The notes: generated from the sequence alone by a model not told the origin. DNA of 64,000 bases from Streptomyces sp. NBC_00448 (GCF_036014115.1 NZ_CP107913.1:2979001-3043000), one strand, 5' to 3'. Numbered from the stretch's first letter, positions 43,407 to 52,991 are shown. Made by a program: numbers and translations.

Positions 43407-44771
43407 ATGACCGCGACCACCGCCTCCACCGCAACCACCGAGGCCGTGCGCGCGAAGACGCCCCGCGCCGCCCACCCGCGCGGCTGGCGGCAGGCCGCCG
43501 CCGGGCTGGTCGCCTGCGGGTGGGGCGGCAACCAGTTCACCCCGCTGCTGCTGATGTACCGGCGTACGGACGGCTACTCGACGGTGACCGTCGACGCGCT
43601 GCTCGGCGCCTACGTGGTCGGGCTCATCCCCGGCCTGCTGATCGGCGGTCCGCTCTCCGACCGCTGGGGGCGGCGGCCGCTGATGATCGCCGGCACGGCG
43701 GTCTCGCTGCTGGCCAGTGCCGTCCTCGCGGCCGGGTCGCTCGGGCTCGGCCCGCTCGTCGCGGGGCGGCTGCTGACCGGGGCCGCCGTCGGGATCGCGA
43801 TGGCCGTGGGGTCGAGCTGGGTGAAGGAGCTGTCGCAGGCCCCCTTCGACCCCGGTGCCGACCCTGGCGCGGGCGCCCGGCGCAGCTCGCTGGCGCTCAC
43901 CGCGGGCTTCGGGATCGGTCCGGGCGTGGCCGGCGCGCTCGCCCAGTGGGGTCCGTGGCCCACCGCGCTGCCCTACCTGGTCCATGTGGCGGTCGGGGGC
44001 GCCCTGTTGGCGGTCATGCTCGGGGCACCCGAGACCCGGAAGCGGCCGGCGGTCCGGCCGGAGCCGACCGGAGGACTGTCGACCGGAGGACCGCCGACCG
44101 GAGGACCGCGAGGGCTACGGGTCGGAGGGCTGCGGGCCCGCGAACTCCTGGCCGATCTGAGGGTCCCGGCCGCCGGGCACCGCCGCTTCCGGCGGGTCGT
44201 CCTCCCCATGGCGCCCTGGGTGTTCGGGTCCGCGGGCATCGCGTACGCCGTGACACCCCAGCTCGTCGACGCCCGGGTCGGCCACTGGGGCCTGGCCTAC
44301 GCCACCGCGCTGACCGTGCTCACCCTGGGCATGGGAGCCGTCGTCCAGCCCCTCGCGAAACGGCTCGGCGCCCGGTCGAGCGTGCCGGCGATGTCGGCCG
44401 CCATGGTGCTGATGGCGCTGGGCATGGCCGTGTGCGGGCTGGACGCCCAGACCCGCTCGCCGTGGCTGGCGCCGGTCGGCGCGCTCGTGCTGGGCGCGGG
44501 CTACGGGATCGCGATCGTCTCCGGACTGGTGGAGATCCAGCGCATAGCCCGCCCCGACGACCTCGCCGGGCTCACCGGCGTGTACTACGCGGCGGCGTAC
44601 GCCGGCTTCCTGCTGCCGACCGTGCTCGCCGCCGCGTCGTCCGTCGTCGGCTATCCCGTGCTGCTCCTCGCGCTGGCGGTGCTCGCGGTCGGCTGCCTGG
44701 CGGTCATCCTCGCGAACTCCCGCATCCCGGCGGTTCCGGGCCCGCTCCCGCCACGGCGCCCCGGGGTCTGA
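43407..44771 (+). CDS. MFS transporter
   Basis: A 454-residue transporter with 12 predicted helices. Motif A is seen as GLLIGGPLSDRWGRRPLMIAG in the loop after helix 2, with a degenerate second copy in the second half. The N-terminus is Thr/Ala-rich; the central loop contains a repeated TGG-rich segment. It follows the GntR gene in the same direction, so that regulator probably controls it. Substrate unknown. Confidence 0.88.
   Translation: MTATTASTATTEAVRAKTPRAAHPRGWRQAAAGLVACGWGGNQFTPLLLMYRRTDGYSTVTVDALLGAYVVGLIPGLLIGGPLSDRWGRRPLMIAGTAVSLLASAVLAAGSLGLGPLVAGRLLTGAAVGIAMAVGSSWVKELSQAPFDPGADPGAGARRSSLALTAGFGIGPGVAGALAQWGPWPTALPYLVHVAVGGALLAVMLGAPETRKRPAVRPEPTGGLSTGGPPTGGPRGLRVGGLRARELLADLRVPAAGHRRFRRVVLPMAPWVFGSAGIAYAVTPQLVDARVGHWGLAYATALTVLTLGMGAVVQPLAKRLGARSSVPAMSAAMVLMALGMAVCGLDAQTRSPWLAPVGALVLGAGYGIAIVSGLVEIQRIARPDDLAGLTGVYYAAAYAGFLLPTVLAAASSVVGYPVLLLALAVLAVGCLAVILANSRIPAVPGPLPPRRPGV
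44066..44110 (+). repeat. 15-bp coding repeat in the MFS central loop
   Basis: GACCGGAGGACTGTC, GACCGGAGGACCGCC and GACCGGAGGACCGCG are tandem in-frame copies, encoding a TGG-rich loop between the two halves of the transporter. Their length and copy number match the intergenic triplet at 43325, but the sequence differs. Confidence 0.85.
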
Positions 44772-44795
44772 CGCGCGGCCGGGACCGGGCGCCGG

Positions 44796-45638
44796 TCAGC
44801 CGTCGAGCCGTACGCCGGGACGGTCTTCGAGCCGGGCGAGGACGCGGTGGAGGATCTCCTCGCCCGCGGCCACTCCGGCGGACGCGAGCGCGGTGACGTG
44901 CGGAGCCGTCCACCCGGTGTCGGCGAGCTCGCCGTGCGCGGGAGTCCAGCCGGCGTCCGCGGCCAGCAGGAGGTCGGCGTCCAGGAGCGAGTCACCGGCG
45001 GCGAGCACCTCGTGCGCACCGGTACGCCGGACCACCTCCGCGAGGGCCGCGGACTTGCTGAGCGGCTTGGGCACGGCGTAGATCTTGCGTCCCTGGAGCG
45101 AGACGGTCCAGCCGCGTGCGTCGGCCCACTCGGCGAGTTCCTTGACCCAGCCGACGGGCAGCCGGTCCCGGTCGACCACGAGGTAGGCGAACAGCTCCTC
45201 GGCGATCCGCTCCTTGCGCAGCCACTCCGGGTCCGCGGTGGCGGCCAGGTGCGCCCGCACCTCGGCCAGCGGCGCGCAGCCGTCGGCGAGCCTGCGCCGC
45301 ATCTCGTCGTGCCAGTCGTGGTCGGTGCGCCCGTCGACCAGCAGGTGCCCGCCGTTCGCGCAGATCGCGTAACGCGGCACCCGCCCGGGCAACTTGATCC
45401 GGCGGTACTGCTTGCGGGTGCGGGTGGTGGCGGGCACGAACCGCGCGGTGTCGGCGAGTTCGACCAGCAGCCGCCCGGCGGCCTCGGTGAGGTAGGACAG
45501 CGGCCTGGCCTCGTGGACCTCGACGCACAGCAGCCGCGGGGCCTGCTCGTCCGGCATGGTCAGGCCCAGCGCGGCGGCGGAGTAGACCAGGGTGCGGTCG
45601 AGGTCGCTGGCGACCACGGTCCGGTGGTGCGTGGGCAT
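44796..45638 (-). CDS. HAD-family hydrolase of the Ter-associated set
   Basis: A 280-residue HAD phosphatase of the Cof/SPP-like group: VVASDLDRTLVYSAAALG (nucleophile Asp), VPATTRTRKQYRRI (motif II), ICANGGHLLVDG and the motif III-IV region LSKSAALAEVV and VLAAGDSLLDADLLLAADA. Such a HAD is one of the genes Aravind and colleagues linked to ter operons. It starts 11 bases after the stop of the phosphoribosyltransferase-StiP fusion. Substrate unknown. Confidence 0.87.
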   Translation of the reverse strand: MPTHHRTVVASDLDRTLVYSAAALGLTMPDEQAPRLLCVEVHEARPLSYLTEAAGRLLVELADTARFVPATTRTRKQYRRIKLPGRVPRYAICANGGHLLVDGRTDHDWHDEMRRRLADGCAPLAEVRAHLAATADPEWLRKERIAEELFAYLVVDRDRLPVGWVKELAEWADARGWTVSLQGRKIYAVPKPLSKSAALAEVVRRTGAHEVLAAGDSLLDADLLLAADAGWTPAHGELADTGWTAPHVTALASAGVAAGEEILHRVLARLEDRPGVRLDG

Positions 45639-45649
45639 CGGGGCGCGGC

Positions 45650-48274
45650 TCACTTCGCGGCCACCGCCTTGCCGTCCACACCGGTCGCGCCGCGCGTGAA
45701 GCGCGGGTGGATCAGGCCGACGCAGGAGTACGGCAGGTCGTCCACCTCCTCGACGGGGACGCCGCGTTGCGCGGCGAGCAGCCTGACGTGGTCCAGGTCG
45801 GCGCCCACCCCGCGCTTGGCGAGGATCTTCCACGGCACCCGGCGCAGCAGCACCCGGGTGGTCTCGCCGACGCCGGGCTTGACCAGGTTGACGTCCCCGA
45901 TGCCGTACTCCTCGCTGATCCGCTCCACCGCGGCCCAGCCCGCCCAGGTCGGCGAACGGTCCTGCCCGCGCAGCGACTTGACGTCGGCGGCGACACCGTC
46001 GGCGACCGAGTCGAAGGCGGCGGCGACGGTGTCGAGGAAGTACCCGGAGACGTCGGCGCCGAGCAGGTCGCGGTAGAACTTCGCGCCGTGGAAGTCGTGC
46101 GGTCCGATCAGCCCCTCACGCAGCACGGTGCGGGAGATCAGCCCGGAGACGGTGGAGTTGAGGCAGGCGGAGGGGATCAGGAAGTCGTCGCGGGTGCCGT
46201 AGGTGCGTACGCAGCCGCCCGGGTCGGCGAGGACCGCGATCTCCGGGTCGAATCCCGGCTTCCCCGAACCCGAACCCGCGCCCGAGCCCTGCTCCGACGC
46301 CTGCGCTTCGGCGAACTCGGCCACGGCCGCGGCCAGTTCGCGGGTGATCGCGCCCTTCCCGGTCCAGCCGTCGACGAACACCACGTCGGCCGGGTCGTGG
46401 TGGGCGGCCAGCCAGCGCAGCGCGTTGGCGTCGATGCCGCGCCCGCGGACGATGGAGACCGCGTAGTGCGGCAGCCGCAGCCCGTGCGCGTGCTCGGCCC
46501 AGCGGCGCATCAGCACGCCGACGGGGGTGCCGGCGCGGGCGAGCGAGACCAGGACGGCGTCCGGTCCGCGCTCGGCCAGCACCAGTTCGGTGACGGTGCC
46601 GACCGCACGGGCGATCCGCCGCGCCGAGCCGTCCAGCGCCGAGCGGAACAACTCCTGGTACTCCGGGGTGGGTTGGTACTCCACCGGCAGCGACTCGGCG
46701 TAGTGCGCGCCGCCGCTCTGGATGGCCTCCTCGCGCTCCTCGGTGGGCGCCTCCAACTCGACGTCGGAGAGGTCCTTGAGCAGCCAGCCCACCTCGTCGG
46801 GCGCGTAGGAGGAGAACTCCGGCCCCCGCAGCGGCTCGGCCAGGCCGTACGACCCGGCCGGGCCGCGGGACTCGGCCGGGGCCTCGGGGGTCTGCGGGGC
46901 CCGCGCGGTCGCACCGCTCGGGCTGTTCGTCGGGCTCATCGCGTGCGTGCTTCCGTTCGGTCGGTAGGACGGCACCACCGCGAGCAGTACCGAGTCGGTG
47001 GCGGCGGCCAGCCGGTCCAGCAGCCCGCCGGGCGCGTGCAGGGCGGCGGTGTCCCCGGTCGAGTCCACCACGCACACCACCGCGTCGAACCCGCGCACGT
47101 TGTAGGCGAACCGGTCCGTGCTGCCCGCGTCGTTCGGGTCGTCGTGCGCGGGGAACGCGATCCGGTGCCGTATGGCGTACCCGGGGTCGTCGACCGCCAG
47201 TACCGGGGAGCGGGTGGTGGTGGAGTACCGGACGGCGGCCGGGGCGCTCCCGGGCGCCGAGGCGCGCGCCCGGGCCTCCAGGGTGTCCTGGAGCGCCTTG
47301 GCCAGCCGCAGGGGCGCGTACATCAGCTCCTCGTTGCCGAGGACGAGGACGCGGCCGGCGGACGGCGGCAGGGCGTCGGCGAGCCGGCCGCCCATCGCGG
47401 GCAGCGCATCCGCCAGCCGCATGGCGTGCCCGGGCAGGAAGCCGTGCCGGCCCCCGTCGGGCACCTCCTCGGGCCACTCCAGCTCCACCCGGCGTACGCG
47501 CCCGGCGGAGGCGGCGGAACCGTGGCCGGTGGCGGCCGGGGGGACGGCGATGGACGCCTCGTCCGCCGCGTTGTGCGCGGCCACCAGCGCCTGGCCCCTG
47601 CCGAGCACCCCGTCCGGGAGGCCGACCGTCCCCGTGGCCAGGGCGATCACGTCGATGTGCGCGGGCAGTTCGGCGGCGAAGGCGTCCAGCGCGTCGCGGT
47701 CGGCGGGCGCGCGCATGTCGGTGAGCGCCACGACGACGTAGTGCTCGCGCGGGTGGAGGGCGTGCAGGGCCGCGATGGTGTTGCGGATGGTGCGGCCGGT
47801 GGAGAACTCGTCGTCGACCAGCACGAGCGGGCCGGGCCGGGTCAGCAGCCCGGGCTCCTCCGGCAGCAGCAGGTGGGAGGTGGCGTGGCTGTGCTCCTCC
47901 TCGAACCCGCCGTGCGGGGTGATGCCGGGCACCGCGCGGCGGGTGGAGTGCAGGTACGGCGCGAAGCCGATGCCGTCGGCGACCGCGTGGCCGAGCCCGG
48001 TGGCGGTCTCGGCGTATCCGAGCACGACCGCGTTCCGCGCGTCGGCCGCGCCCAGCAGGTCCCGCACCCGCCGGCCGAGCGCGTAGGCGGACCCGTAGAC
48101 CGTGCGGGGGTCCTGCGGGACGTGCTTGCCGAGCACCTGGGAGACGAGCAGATGGGCCCGCTTGGGGTTGCGCCGCAGCGCCAGGCCGACCAGGTCGGCG
48201 AGGCCGTCGCCGTGCAGGGTGACGCCGAGGCGGTCGGCGACCCACTGCCCGGTCCAGGGCGCGTTCGTTGGCAT
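45650..48274 (-). CDS. phosphoribosyltransferase-StiP fusion protein
   Basis: One continuous frame of 874 residues joins two Ter-associated proteins. Residues ~1-445 are a phosphoribosyltransferase with the PRPP loop LVLVDDEFSTGRTIRNT and a downstream TRSP-like region (VLVLGNEELMYAPLRLA). Residues 446-874 match the StiP/PELOTA-containing protein (SGGAHYAESLPVEYQPTPEY, VSLARAGTPVGVLMRRWAEH, YAVSIVRGRGIDANAL). These are usually separate genes. An ATG at 46939 (Met446) with GGAAG upstream could allow separate initiation of the StiP part. They are thought to make a nucleoside-like product in ter systems. Confidence 0.82.
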   Translation of the reverse strand: MPTNAPWTGQWVADRLGVTLHGDGLADLVGLALRRNPKRAHLLVSQVLGKHVPQDPRTVYGSAYALGRRVRDLLGAADARNAVVLGYAETATGLGHAVADGIGFAPYLHSTRRAVPGITPHGGFEEEHSHATSHLLLPEEPGLLTRPGPLVLVDDEFSTGRTIRNTIAALHALHPREHYVVVALTDMRAPADRDALDAFAAELPAHIDVIALATGTVGLPDGVLGRGQALVAAHNAADEASIAVPPAATGHGSAASAGRVRRVELEWPEEVPDGGRHGFLPGHAMRLADALPAMGGRLADALPPSAGRVLVLGNEELMYAPLRLAKALQDTLEARARASAPGSAPAAVRYSTTTRSPVLAVDDPGYAIRHRIAFPAHDDPNDAGSTDRFAYNVRGFDAVVCVVDSTGDTAALHAPGGLLDRLAAATDSVLLAVVPSYRPNGSTHAMSPTNSPSGATARAPQTPEAPAESRGPAGSYGLAEPLRGPEFSSYAPDEVGWLLKDLSDVELEAPTEEREEAIQSGGAHYAESLPVEYQPTPEYQELFRSALDGSARRIARAVGTVTELVLAERGPDAVLVSLARAGTPVGVLMRRWAEHAHGLRLPHYAVSIVRGRGIDANALRWLAAHHDPADVVFVDGWTGKGAITRELAAAVAEFAEAQASEQGSGAGSGSGKPGFDPEIAVLADPGGCVRTYGTRDDFLIPSACLNSTVSGLISRTVLREGLIGPHDFHGAKFYRDLLGADVSGYFLDTVAAAFDSVADGVAADVKSLRGQDRSPTWAGWAAVERISEEYGIGDVNLVKPGVGETTRVLLRRVPWKILAKRGVGADLDHVRLLAAQRGVPVEEVDDLPYSCVGLIHPRFTRGATGVDGKAVAAK

Positions 48275-48312
48275 CAGGCGGGTGTCCTTACGTGCGGATG
48301 GGTGGGCACCGG

Positions 48313-49485
48313 TCAGGAGGAGGGCAGGCTCGCGGCGAGCAGTTCCACGAAGCCGACGTCCTCGCGGGCGACACCGAAGACCTCGGCGCGGCGCAGGGTG
48401 CGTTCGGCCCAGGCGCGGTGCGGCTTCACCTCGTTCATCTTGTTGGTGTAGGCGGAGCGGAGCACCCCGCCGCCGCTGCGGTCCTGGTGCAGGATGTCGG
48501 CGGCGTCGCAGAACTCCTCGTGGGTGACGACGCTCAGCGCGTTGACGACCGGCACATGGCTGGGGTGGATACAGGTCTTGCCCTGCAGGCCGTTGGCCCG
48601 GTCCAGCTCGATCTCGCGCAGCAGGCCGTCCATGTCCTGCTCGATGAGGGCCTCGCGCAGATCCTCGGCCTCCGGGGTGAACGGGCTGCGGCGCAACTGG
48701 GGCTTGAACATCCGCTCGTGGTGCCGGAAGTACTCCCACACCGGGCCGGTGACGACGAAGCCGCTGCCGTCCGCGCGGCCGAGCACGTTGACCACGTCGG
48801 CGATGACGGAGGCGACGATCTGCACGTCGTACGCGGTCATCGCGGGCGCCCGGCGCAGGCCGTAGGAGGAGCAGAAGTCGGTGACGCCAAGGCGCAGCGC
48901 GAGCACCCGGTCGCGGTACTTGTCGACGGTGCGGGATATCCCGTAGAGCGTCTCCACCCGGCTCTCCAGGTGCAGCAGCTCCGGGGACTCCAGCACCGGC
49001 ATCGCGAACAGCCGATGCCCCGAGGCACTTTCCGCGTTGCCGACCGCTTCGAGGAAGGGGACGCCGGTCTCCTCGGTGAACTTGGGCAGCACGAATCCGG
49101 ACAGCAGCCGTACGGTGCCGCCGAGCCGGTGCACCAGGTCGGTGATCTGGGCCGGGGTGCGGACCCGGATGAACAGCAGCGGGAGCGCCTGCTCGGCGCC
49201 GGGCCGGGCGGCCAGATCCGCGAACTGCCGGACCAGGTTCGCCTCGCCCGCCTCGACGTCGCGGTCGTCGATGGAGTCCTCCAGGCACAGCACCATGGAG
49301 ACCACGCCGTGGGCGGCCTGCTTGAGCACGTCGTCGGCGAGGTGCGGCCGGGTGGCCGGGCTGTAGAGCGTGGCGCCGAGGGCGGTCGCGAGGACGCGCG
49401 CGGGAGAGCCGGAGGTGAACTCCTGAGGTTCCCGGTGGAAGAGCTCACCCCTGAGCTCTGAAGCAAGATGTCCGAAGTGTCGCAT
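48313..49485 (-). CDS. CitE-like HpcH/HpaI aldolase of the Ter set
   Basis: A 390-residue TIM-barrel lyase-like protein. Recognisable segments are ATLYSPATRPHLADDV, VSMVLCLEDSIDDRDVEAGE (acidic metal-binding region), LLFIRVRTPAQ, PVLESPELLHL and GLQGKTCIHPSHVPVVN. It is the first gene of a three-gene minus-strand unit with the fusion and HAD genes. Members of the ter-associated CitE-like group probably act on a coenzyme A ester or sugar-derived substrate; not established. Confidence 0.87.
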   Translation of the reverse strand: MRHFGHLASELRGELFHREPQEFTSGSPARVLATALGATLYSPATRPHLADDVLKQAAHGVVSMVLCLEDSIDDRDVEAGEANLVRQFADLAARPGAEQALPLLFIRVRTPAQITDLVHRLGGTVRLLSGFVLPKFTEETGVPFLEAVGNAESASGHRLFAMPVLESPELLHLESRVETLYGISRTVDKYRDRVLALRLGVTDFCSSYGLRRAPAMTAYDVQIVASVIADVVNVLGRADGSGFVVTGPVWEYFRHHERMFKPQLRRSPFTPEAEDLREALIEQDMDGLLREIELDRANGLQGKTCIHPSHVPVVNALSVVTHEEFCDAADILHQDRSGGGVLRSAYTNKMNEVKPHRAWAERTLRRAEVFGVAREDVGFVELLAASLPSS

Positions 49486-49537
49486 ACGCCCCCTTTCAGA
49501 GTCGCAGCCGCGAGAGCAGGCGTCAATCGCGTGGCCG

Positions 49538-49565
49538 ATTATCGTACGTGCGCCCGTGTCGCAAA
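49538..49565 (-). promoter_or_regulatory. candidate promoter of the CitE-PRTase-HAD unit
   Basis: On the minus strand TTTGCG (49560-49565) and GATAAT (49538-49543) are 16 bases apart, about 55 bases before the CitE-like start. The GATAAT block stands out in GC-rich sequence. A housekeeping-type promoter is likely. The 241-base divergent gap also serves the plus-strand TerD gene. Confidence 0.45.
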
Positions 49566-49726
49566 GGTTCCCGCAGCGCGTGACAAACAGGTAACCGGCT
49601 CCGGTCGGCCAGGTGTCCGTCCCCGCGCGTCACGCACCCCGCCCGCGCGGCCGGAGCGGACCCCCGCACCCGGCCCGCCGTCCGCGGCGTTGTGGGCCGC
49701 CCCGCAGGACGGGCAGGATGGCAGTC

Positions 49727-50650
49727 ATGACGCACGTGATGGTGAAGGGCTCGAACATCCCGCTGGACGCCTCGGGCATCCGGGCGGTGCTCCGCTGGAG
49801 CCCGGCGCCGACCGCTCCCGACGTGGACGCCTCCGTGCTGCTGCTCGGCGCCGACGGCCGGGTGCGCTCGGACGCCGACTTCGTCTTCTACAACGCCCCC
49901 CGGCACCCCTCGGGCCTGGCCCGGCACCTGCCGAAGCAGCGCGTCCCCGACGGCTTCACCGACACCGTGGAGGTCGATCTGGCCGCGCTCGACCCGGGCG
50001 TGGACCGGGTGGTGGTCGCCGCGTCCTGCGACGGCGGGCCGTTCCGGCTGGTGCCCGACCTGGTGCTCGCCCTCTTCGACGCGGCCGGCCCGCAGCACGC
50101 CGCCCCGCTGGTCACCTTCGACGTGGTGCCCGACACCGGCCAGGAAAGCGCGCTGATCTGCGGCGAGTTGTACCGCAAGGACGCCGGCTGGAAGTTCCGC
50201 GCGCTCGGCCAGGGATACGCCACCGGCCTGGTCGGCCTCGCCACGGAGTACGGCATCGCGGTCGACGACGGCGACCCCGACGCCGACGAGCCCGCCCAGG
50301 GCGCCACCGCCGCCGCCGGCCCCACCGCCGCCATGCCCGGCCCCGCACCCACCGGCGGCTACACCGCGGCCGCAGGACCCACCGTGTCCGCCCCCGAACC
50401 CCCCGGCGCCTACGGCTACCCTCTCCCGGCCCCATACCCCTCCCACGTGCCCGCCCAGCCCGCCTACGGCTACCCCCAGCCCGTCGCCGCCACCATCCCT
50501 CCCCCACCCCCTCAGCAACCAGTGGTCCACCAACAGCCCCAACAGGCCTACCCGGCCTACGGCTACCCCCAGCCCGTCGCCACCAACGCCCTCCCCCCCG
50601 ACGGCCACTTCACCCTCCCCCCGCAGGGCCCCCAGTTCCAATCCGCCTGA
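49727..50650 (+). CDS. TerD-family protein with Pro/Tyr-rich tail
   Basis: A 307-residue protein. Residues 1-180 are a TerD domain: MVKGSNIPLDASGIRAVLRW, DVDASVLLLGADGRVRSDAD, FVFYNAPRHP, and ICGELYRKDAGWKFRALGQG. The tail (~190-307) is Ala/Pro/Gly-rich with repeated AYGYPQP units. TerD proteins bind Ca2+ in stress-response complexes. ATG at 49727. It is divergent from the CitE-PRTase-HAD unit. Confidence 0.9.
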   Translation: MTHVMVKGSNIPLDASGIRAVLRWSPAPTAPDVDASVLLLGADGRVRSDADFVFYNAPRHPSGLARHLPKQRVPDGFTDTVEVDLAALDPGVDRVVVAASCDGGPFRLVPDLVLALFDAAGPQHAAPLVTFDVVPDTGQESALICGELYRKDAGWKFRALGQGYATGLVGLATEYGIAVDDGDPDADEPAQGATAAAGPTAAMPGPAPTGGYTAAAGPTVSAPEPPGAYGYPLPAPYPSHVPAQPAYGYPQPVAATIPPPPPQQPVVHQQPQQAYPAYGYPQPVATNALPPDGHFTLPPQGPQFQSA

Positions 50651-50773
50651 CCGCTCGGGAGAACCCACGGGAGCTTGGCGGCAACCCCAGGCGAAGCCCT
50701 GGGTGGTGACCCCACAGCCGAAACACCACTCCGGCCAGGACAGCTTCTTCTCAAGGAACACCCGCAACTGACC

Positions 50774-50882
50774 CAGGGGCGCGTGGGGGCACCTCCCAGG
50801 CGAAGCTCTGGGGGAGAACGGCGCGAGAACCCCCCACCGGCAGGTGGTCCCGGAACCGACAGCACCCCCCACCCCGGAGGGT
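50774..50882 (+). repeat. dispersed intergenic repeat, copy B
   Basis: Starts CAGGGGCGCGTGGGGGCACC and continues CTCCCAGGCGAAGCTCTGGG, then GGTGGTCCCGGAACCGACAG and ACCCCGGAGGGT. It matches copy C (61577) almost base for base over ~110 bp. It lies between convergent genes ending at 50650 and 50905 and contains a CUCCC/GGGAG hairpin, so it may double as a terminator. Confidence 0.9.
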
Positions 50883-50904
50883 CCGCCCAGCCCGACCGCC
50901 CAGG

Positions 50905-51636
50905 TCACACCTTGGACTTGTACCCCCGCCCCCACTGCAGCCCCCACCCGTAGAGCCGGTCGATCTCCGCCTGGAAGCCGTACACGTACTTCACCTCGCG
51001 GTGGACGATCATCTCGTCCTTGCGGTTCTCGATCAGCACCACCGCGCAGGACCGCGCCTGCGGCTCCCGCTCGGTGAGCGGGATCTCGATCCGCGGCCCG
51101 GACCCGGGAAAGATCTCCACCTTCGCGTGCGTGCGGTCGAACGCCGGCGTGCCGTCGTAGATGTACACGAACACCAGCAGGCGCTTGAACTCCTCGCGCT
51201 TGTCGAAGTTGATGTACAGCGTCTCGCCCGAGGTGCCGCCGAACCGGTCGTCGCCGGTCATCTGGATGTACGGCGGCGCGTCCAGGTCACCGTGGAAGTC
51301 GCCGAGCGGCTGGACCACCCCCTTCGTGCCGTCCGCGAGTTCGTACATGCACGCCAGGTCCAGGTCGACGTTGACCATCGCCGGGCCGGCCGCCTGGACC
51401 ACACGTGGCTTGAACACGTCGATCTGACGGCGCAGGAAACTGCCCCGATCCGTCACCCAGTCCCCGGAGTCGGTCGGCCGCATCTGCCAGGACAGGTTCA
51501 CCCGCATGTTGCCGACCGCGGCACCGTGTTTCGTCAGCGACAGCTCGGGCCGCCTCTTGGTGAGTTCCACACTGTGCGTGTTCGTCACGTCGAACTGGTC
51601 CGGGCCGTTGGGCCGCAGGAACCGCCACCAGGCCAT
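50905..51636 (-). CDS. TerA-like tellurium-resistance-type protein
   Basis: A 243-residue protein of the Ter superfamily. It begins AWWRFLRPNGPDQFDVTNTH, then VELTKRRPELSLTKHG. Two TerD-like beta modules follow (MVNVDLDLACMYELADGTKG, QMTGDDRFGGTSGETLYINF, FVYIYDGTPAFDRTHAKVEI). ATG 51636 has GGGGAGGAC upstream. It is encoded in the same direction as the TerC-like gene, 105 bases behind it. Confidence 0.8.
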   Translation of the reverse strand: MAWWRFLRPNGPDQFDVTNTHSVELTKRRPELSLTKHGAAVGNMRVNLSWQMRPTDSGDWVTDRGSFLRRQIDVFKPRVVQAAGPAMVNVDLDLACMYELADGTKGVVQPLGDFHGDLDAPPYIQMTGDDRFGGTSGETLYINFDKREEFKRLLVFVYIYDGTPAFDRTHAKVEIFPGSGPRIEIPLTEREPQARSCAVVLIENRKDEMIVHREVKYVYGFQAEIDRLYGWGLQWGRGYKSKV

Positions 51637-51741
51637 TGTCGTCCGTCCTCCCCTGTCGCTCAGCACCGCAGCCACCCGCCGCACGGACGCGCCGCTGCCC
51701 CCGCCGGACGGCGGGGGCAGCGGCGCGTGCGCGGCCGGGGG

Positions 51742-52929
51742 TCACACCCCGGACGAGACTTCCGCCTTGTCGTCGTCCGACTGACCAGAGCCTTCCCCGA
51801 GACGGCGGTTGCGTACCACCGACGACCAGTAGGACGCCGCGATCAGGACAACGCCGACCAGGCCGGTGATGACCTCGCTGACGTCGTACTTGATCGTGAT
51901 GAGCAGGATGACCGCCAGCGCGCCGATCGCGTAGTGCGCGCCGTGCTCCAGGTAGACGTAGTCGTCCAGGGTGCCCTTGCGGACCAGGTAGACGGTGAGC
52001 GACCGGATGTACATCGCGCCGATGCCCAGACCCAGGGCGATCTCGAAGATGTCGTTGCTGATCGCGAAGGCGCCGATGACGCCGTCGAAGGAGAACGACG
52101 CGTCGATGACTTCCAGGTACAGGAACATGAAGAACGCGGCCTTGCCGGCCAGACCGACCGTCCGGGCGACGTTGGCGCCGCTGGTGGCCGCGGGGACCTT
52201 GGCGCCCAGCGAGGGTTCCTCGACGGTCTTGGGGCCCTCGCCGTCCTCGTCGCCGTCCTCGTCGTCCTCCAGCCGCTCCTCGAAGAAGCCGGAGATGCCG
52301 CCGACCACCAGGTAGGTGATCAGACCGGCGACGCCCGCCAGCAGGACCGTCTCGGCCTTGTCGACCGTGCCGTGCCCGCCGTGCAGCGGCACCGAGTCCG
52401 CGACCGTGGTGCCCGCGATGACCAGGACGATCATCGCCACCGCCACCGACAGCATGTCCAGCTTGCCGAGCTTGGCCAGCGGCTTCTCCAGCCAGGACAG
52501 CCAGTTGATGTCCCGCTCCTCGAAGATGAAGTCGAGGAAGATCATCAGCAGGAACATGCCGCCGAAGGCGGCGATCGCCGGGTGGGCGTTGGAGACGAGG
52601 TTCTCGTAGCGGTCGTGGTCGTTGACCGCGATCCGGACCGCTTCCCACGGGCTGAGCTTCGCGGTGACAGCCACGATGATGATCGGGAAGACCAACCGCA
52701 TGCCGAAGACCGCGATCAGCACACCGATGGTGAGGAAGATCTTCTGCCAGAACGCGTTCAGCTTGCGGACGATGCCCGCGTTGATGACCGCGTTGTCGAA
52801 GGAGAGCGAGATCTCGAGGATGGACAGGATCGCCACGATCGCGAGCCCTTTGCCTCCCCAGAGGATGCCGGCCAGGGCCAGGCCGGCGGCAGTGATGCCG
52901 AATGACCAGCCGAATGTTCTGAGGAGCAC
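51742..52929 (-). CDS. DUF475/TerC-type membrane protein
   Basis: A 395-residue integral membrane protein with about nine helices and the two TerC-like signature acidic motifs: LSILEISLSFDNAVINAGIV (near residue 36) and EVIDASFSFDGVIGAFAISND (near 270). A long charged loop (EERLEDDEDGDEDGEGPKTV) lies between. TerC-family proteins are linked to metal-ion handling and membrane complexes with TerD. GTG 52929 has GGGTGGGAAG upstream. Confidence 0.9.
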   Translation of the reverse strand: MLLRTFGWSFGITAAGLALAGILWGGKGLAIVAILSILEISLSFDNAVINAGIVRKLNAFWQKIFLTIGVLIAVFGMRLVFPIIIVAVTAKLSPWEAVRIAVNDHDRYENLVSNAHPAIAAFGGMFLLMIFLDFIFEERDINWLSWLEKPLAKLGKLDMLSVAVAMIVLVIAGTTVADSVPLHGGHGTVDKAETVLLAGVAGLITYLVVGGISGFFEERLEDDEDGDEDGEGPKTVEEPSLGAKVPAATSGANVARTVGLAGKAAFFMFLYLEVIDASFSFDGVIGAFAISNDIFEIALGLGIGAMYIRSLTVYLVRKGTLDDYVYLEHGAHYAIGALAVILLITIKYDVSEVITGLVGVVLIAASYWSSVVRNRRLGEGSGQSDDDKAEVSSGV

Positions 52930-52991
52930 GTGCTTCCCACCCAATCCCTTGTGATCCCTTGAGCCAAGGGTCCCCCGCGCGGTGCGCGGCT

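Noticed and set aside
51001..52905. 634-codon plus-strand open frame antisense to TerA-like and TerC-like genes
   Set aside because: Asp/Arg/Val/His-rich shadow reading with no domain.
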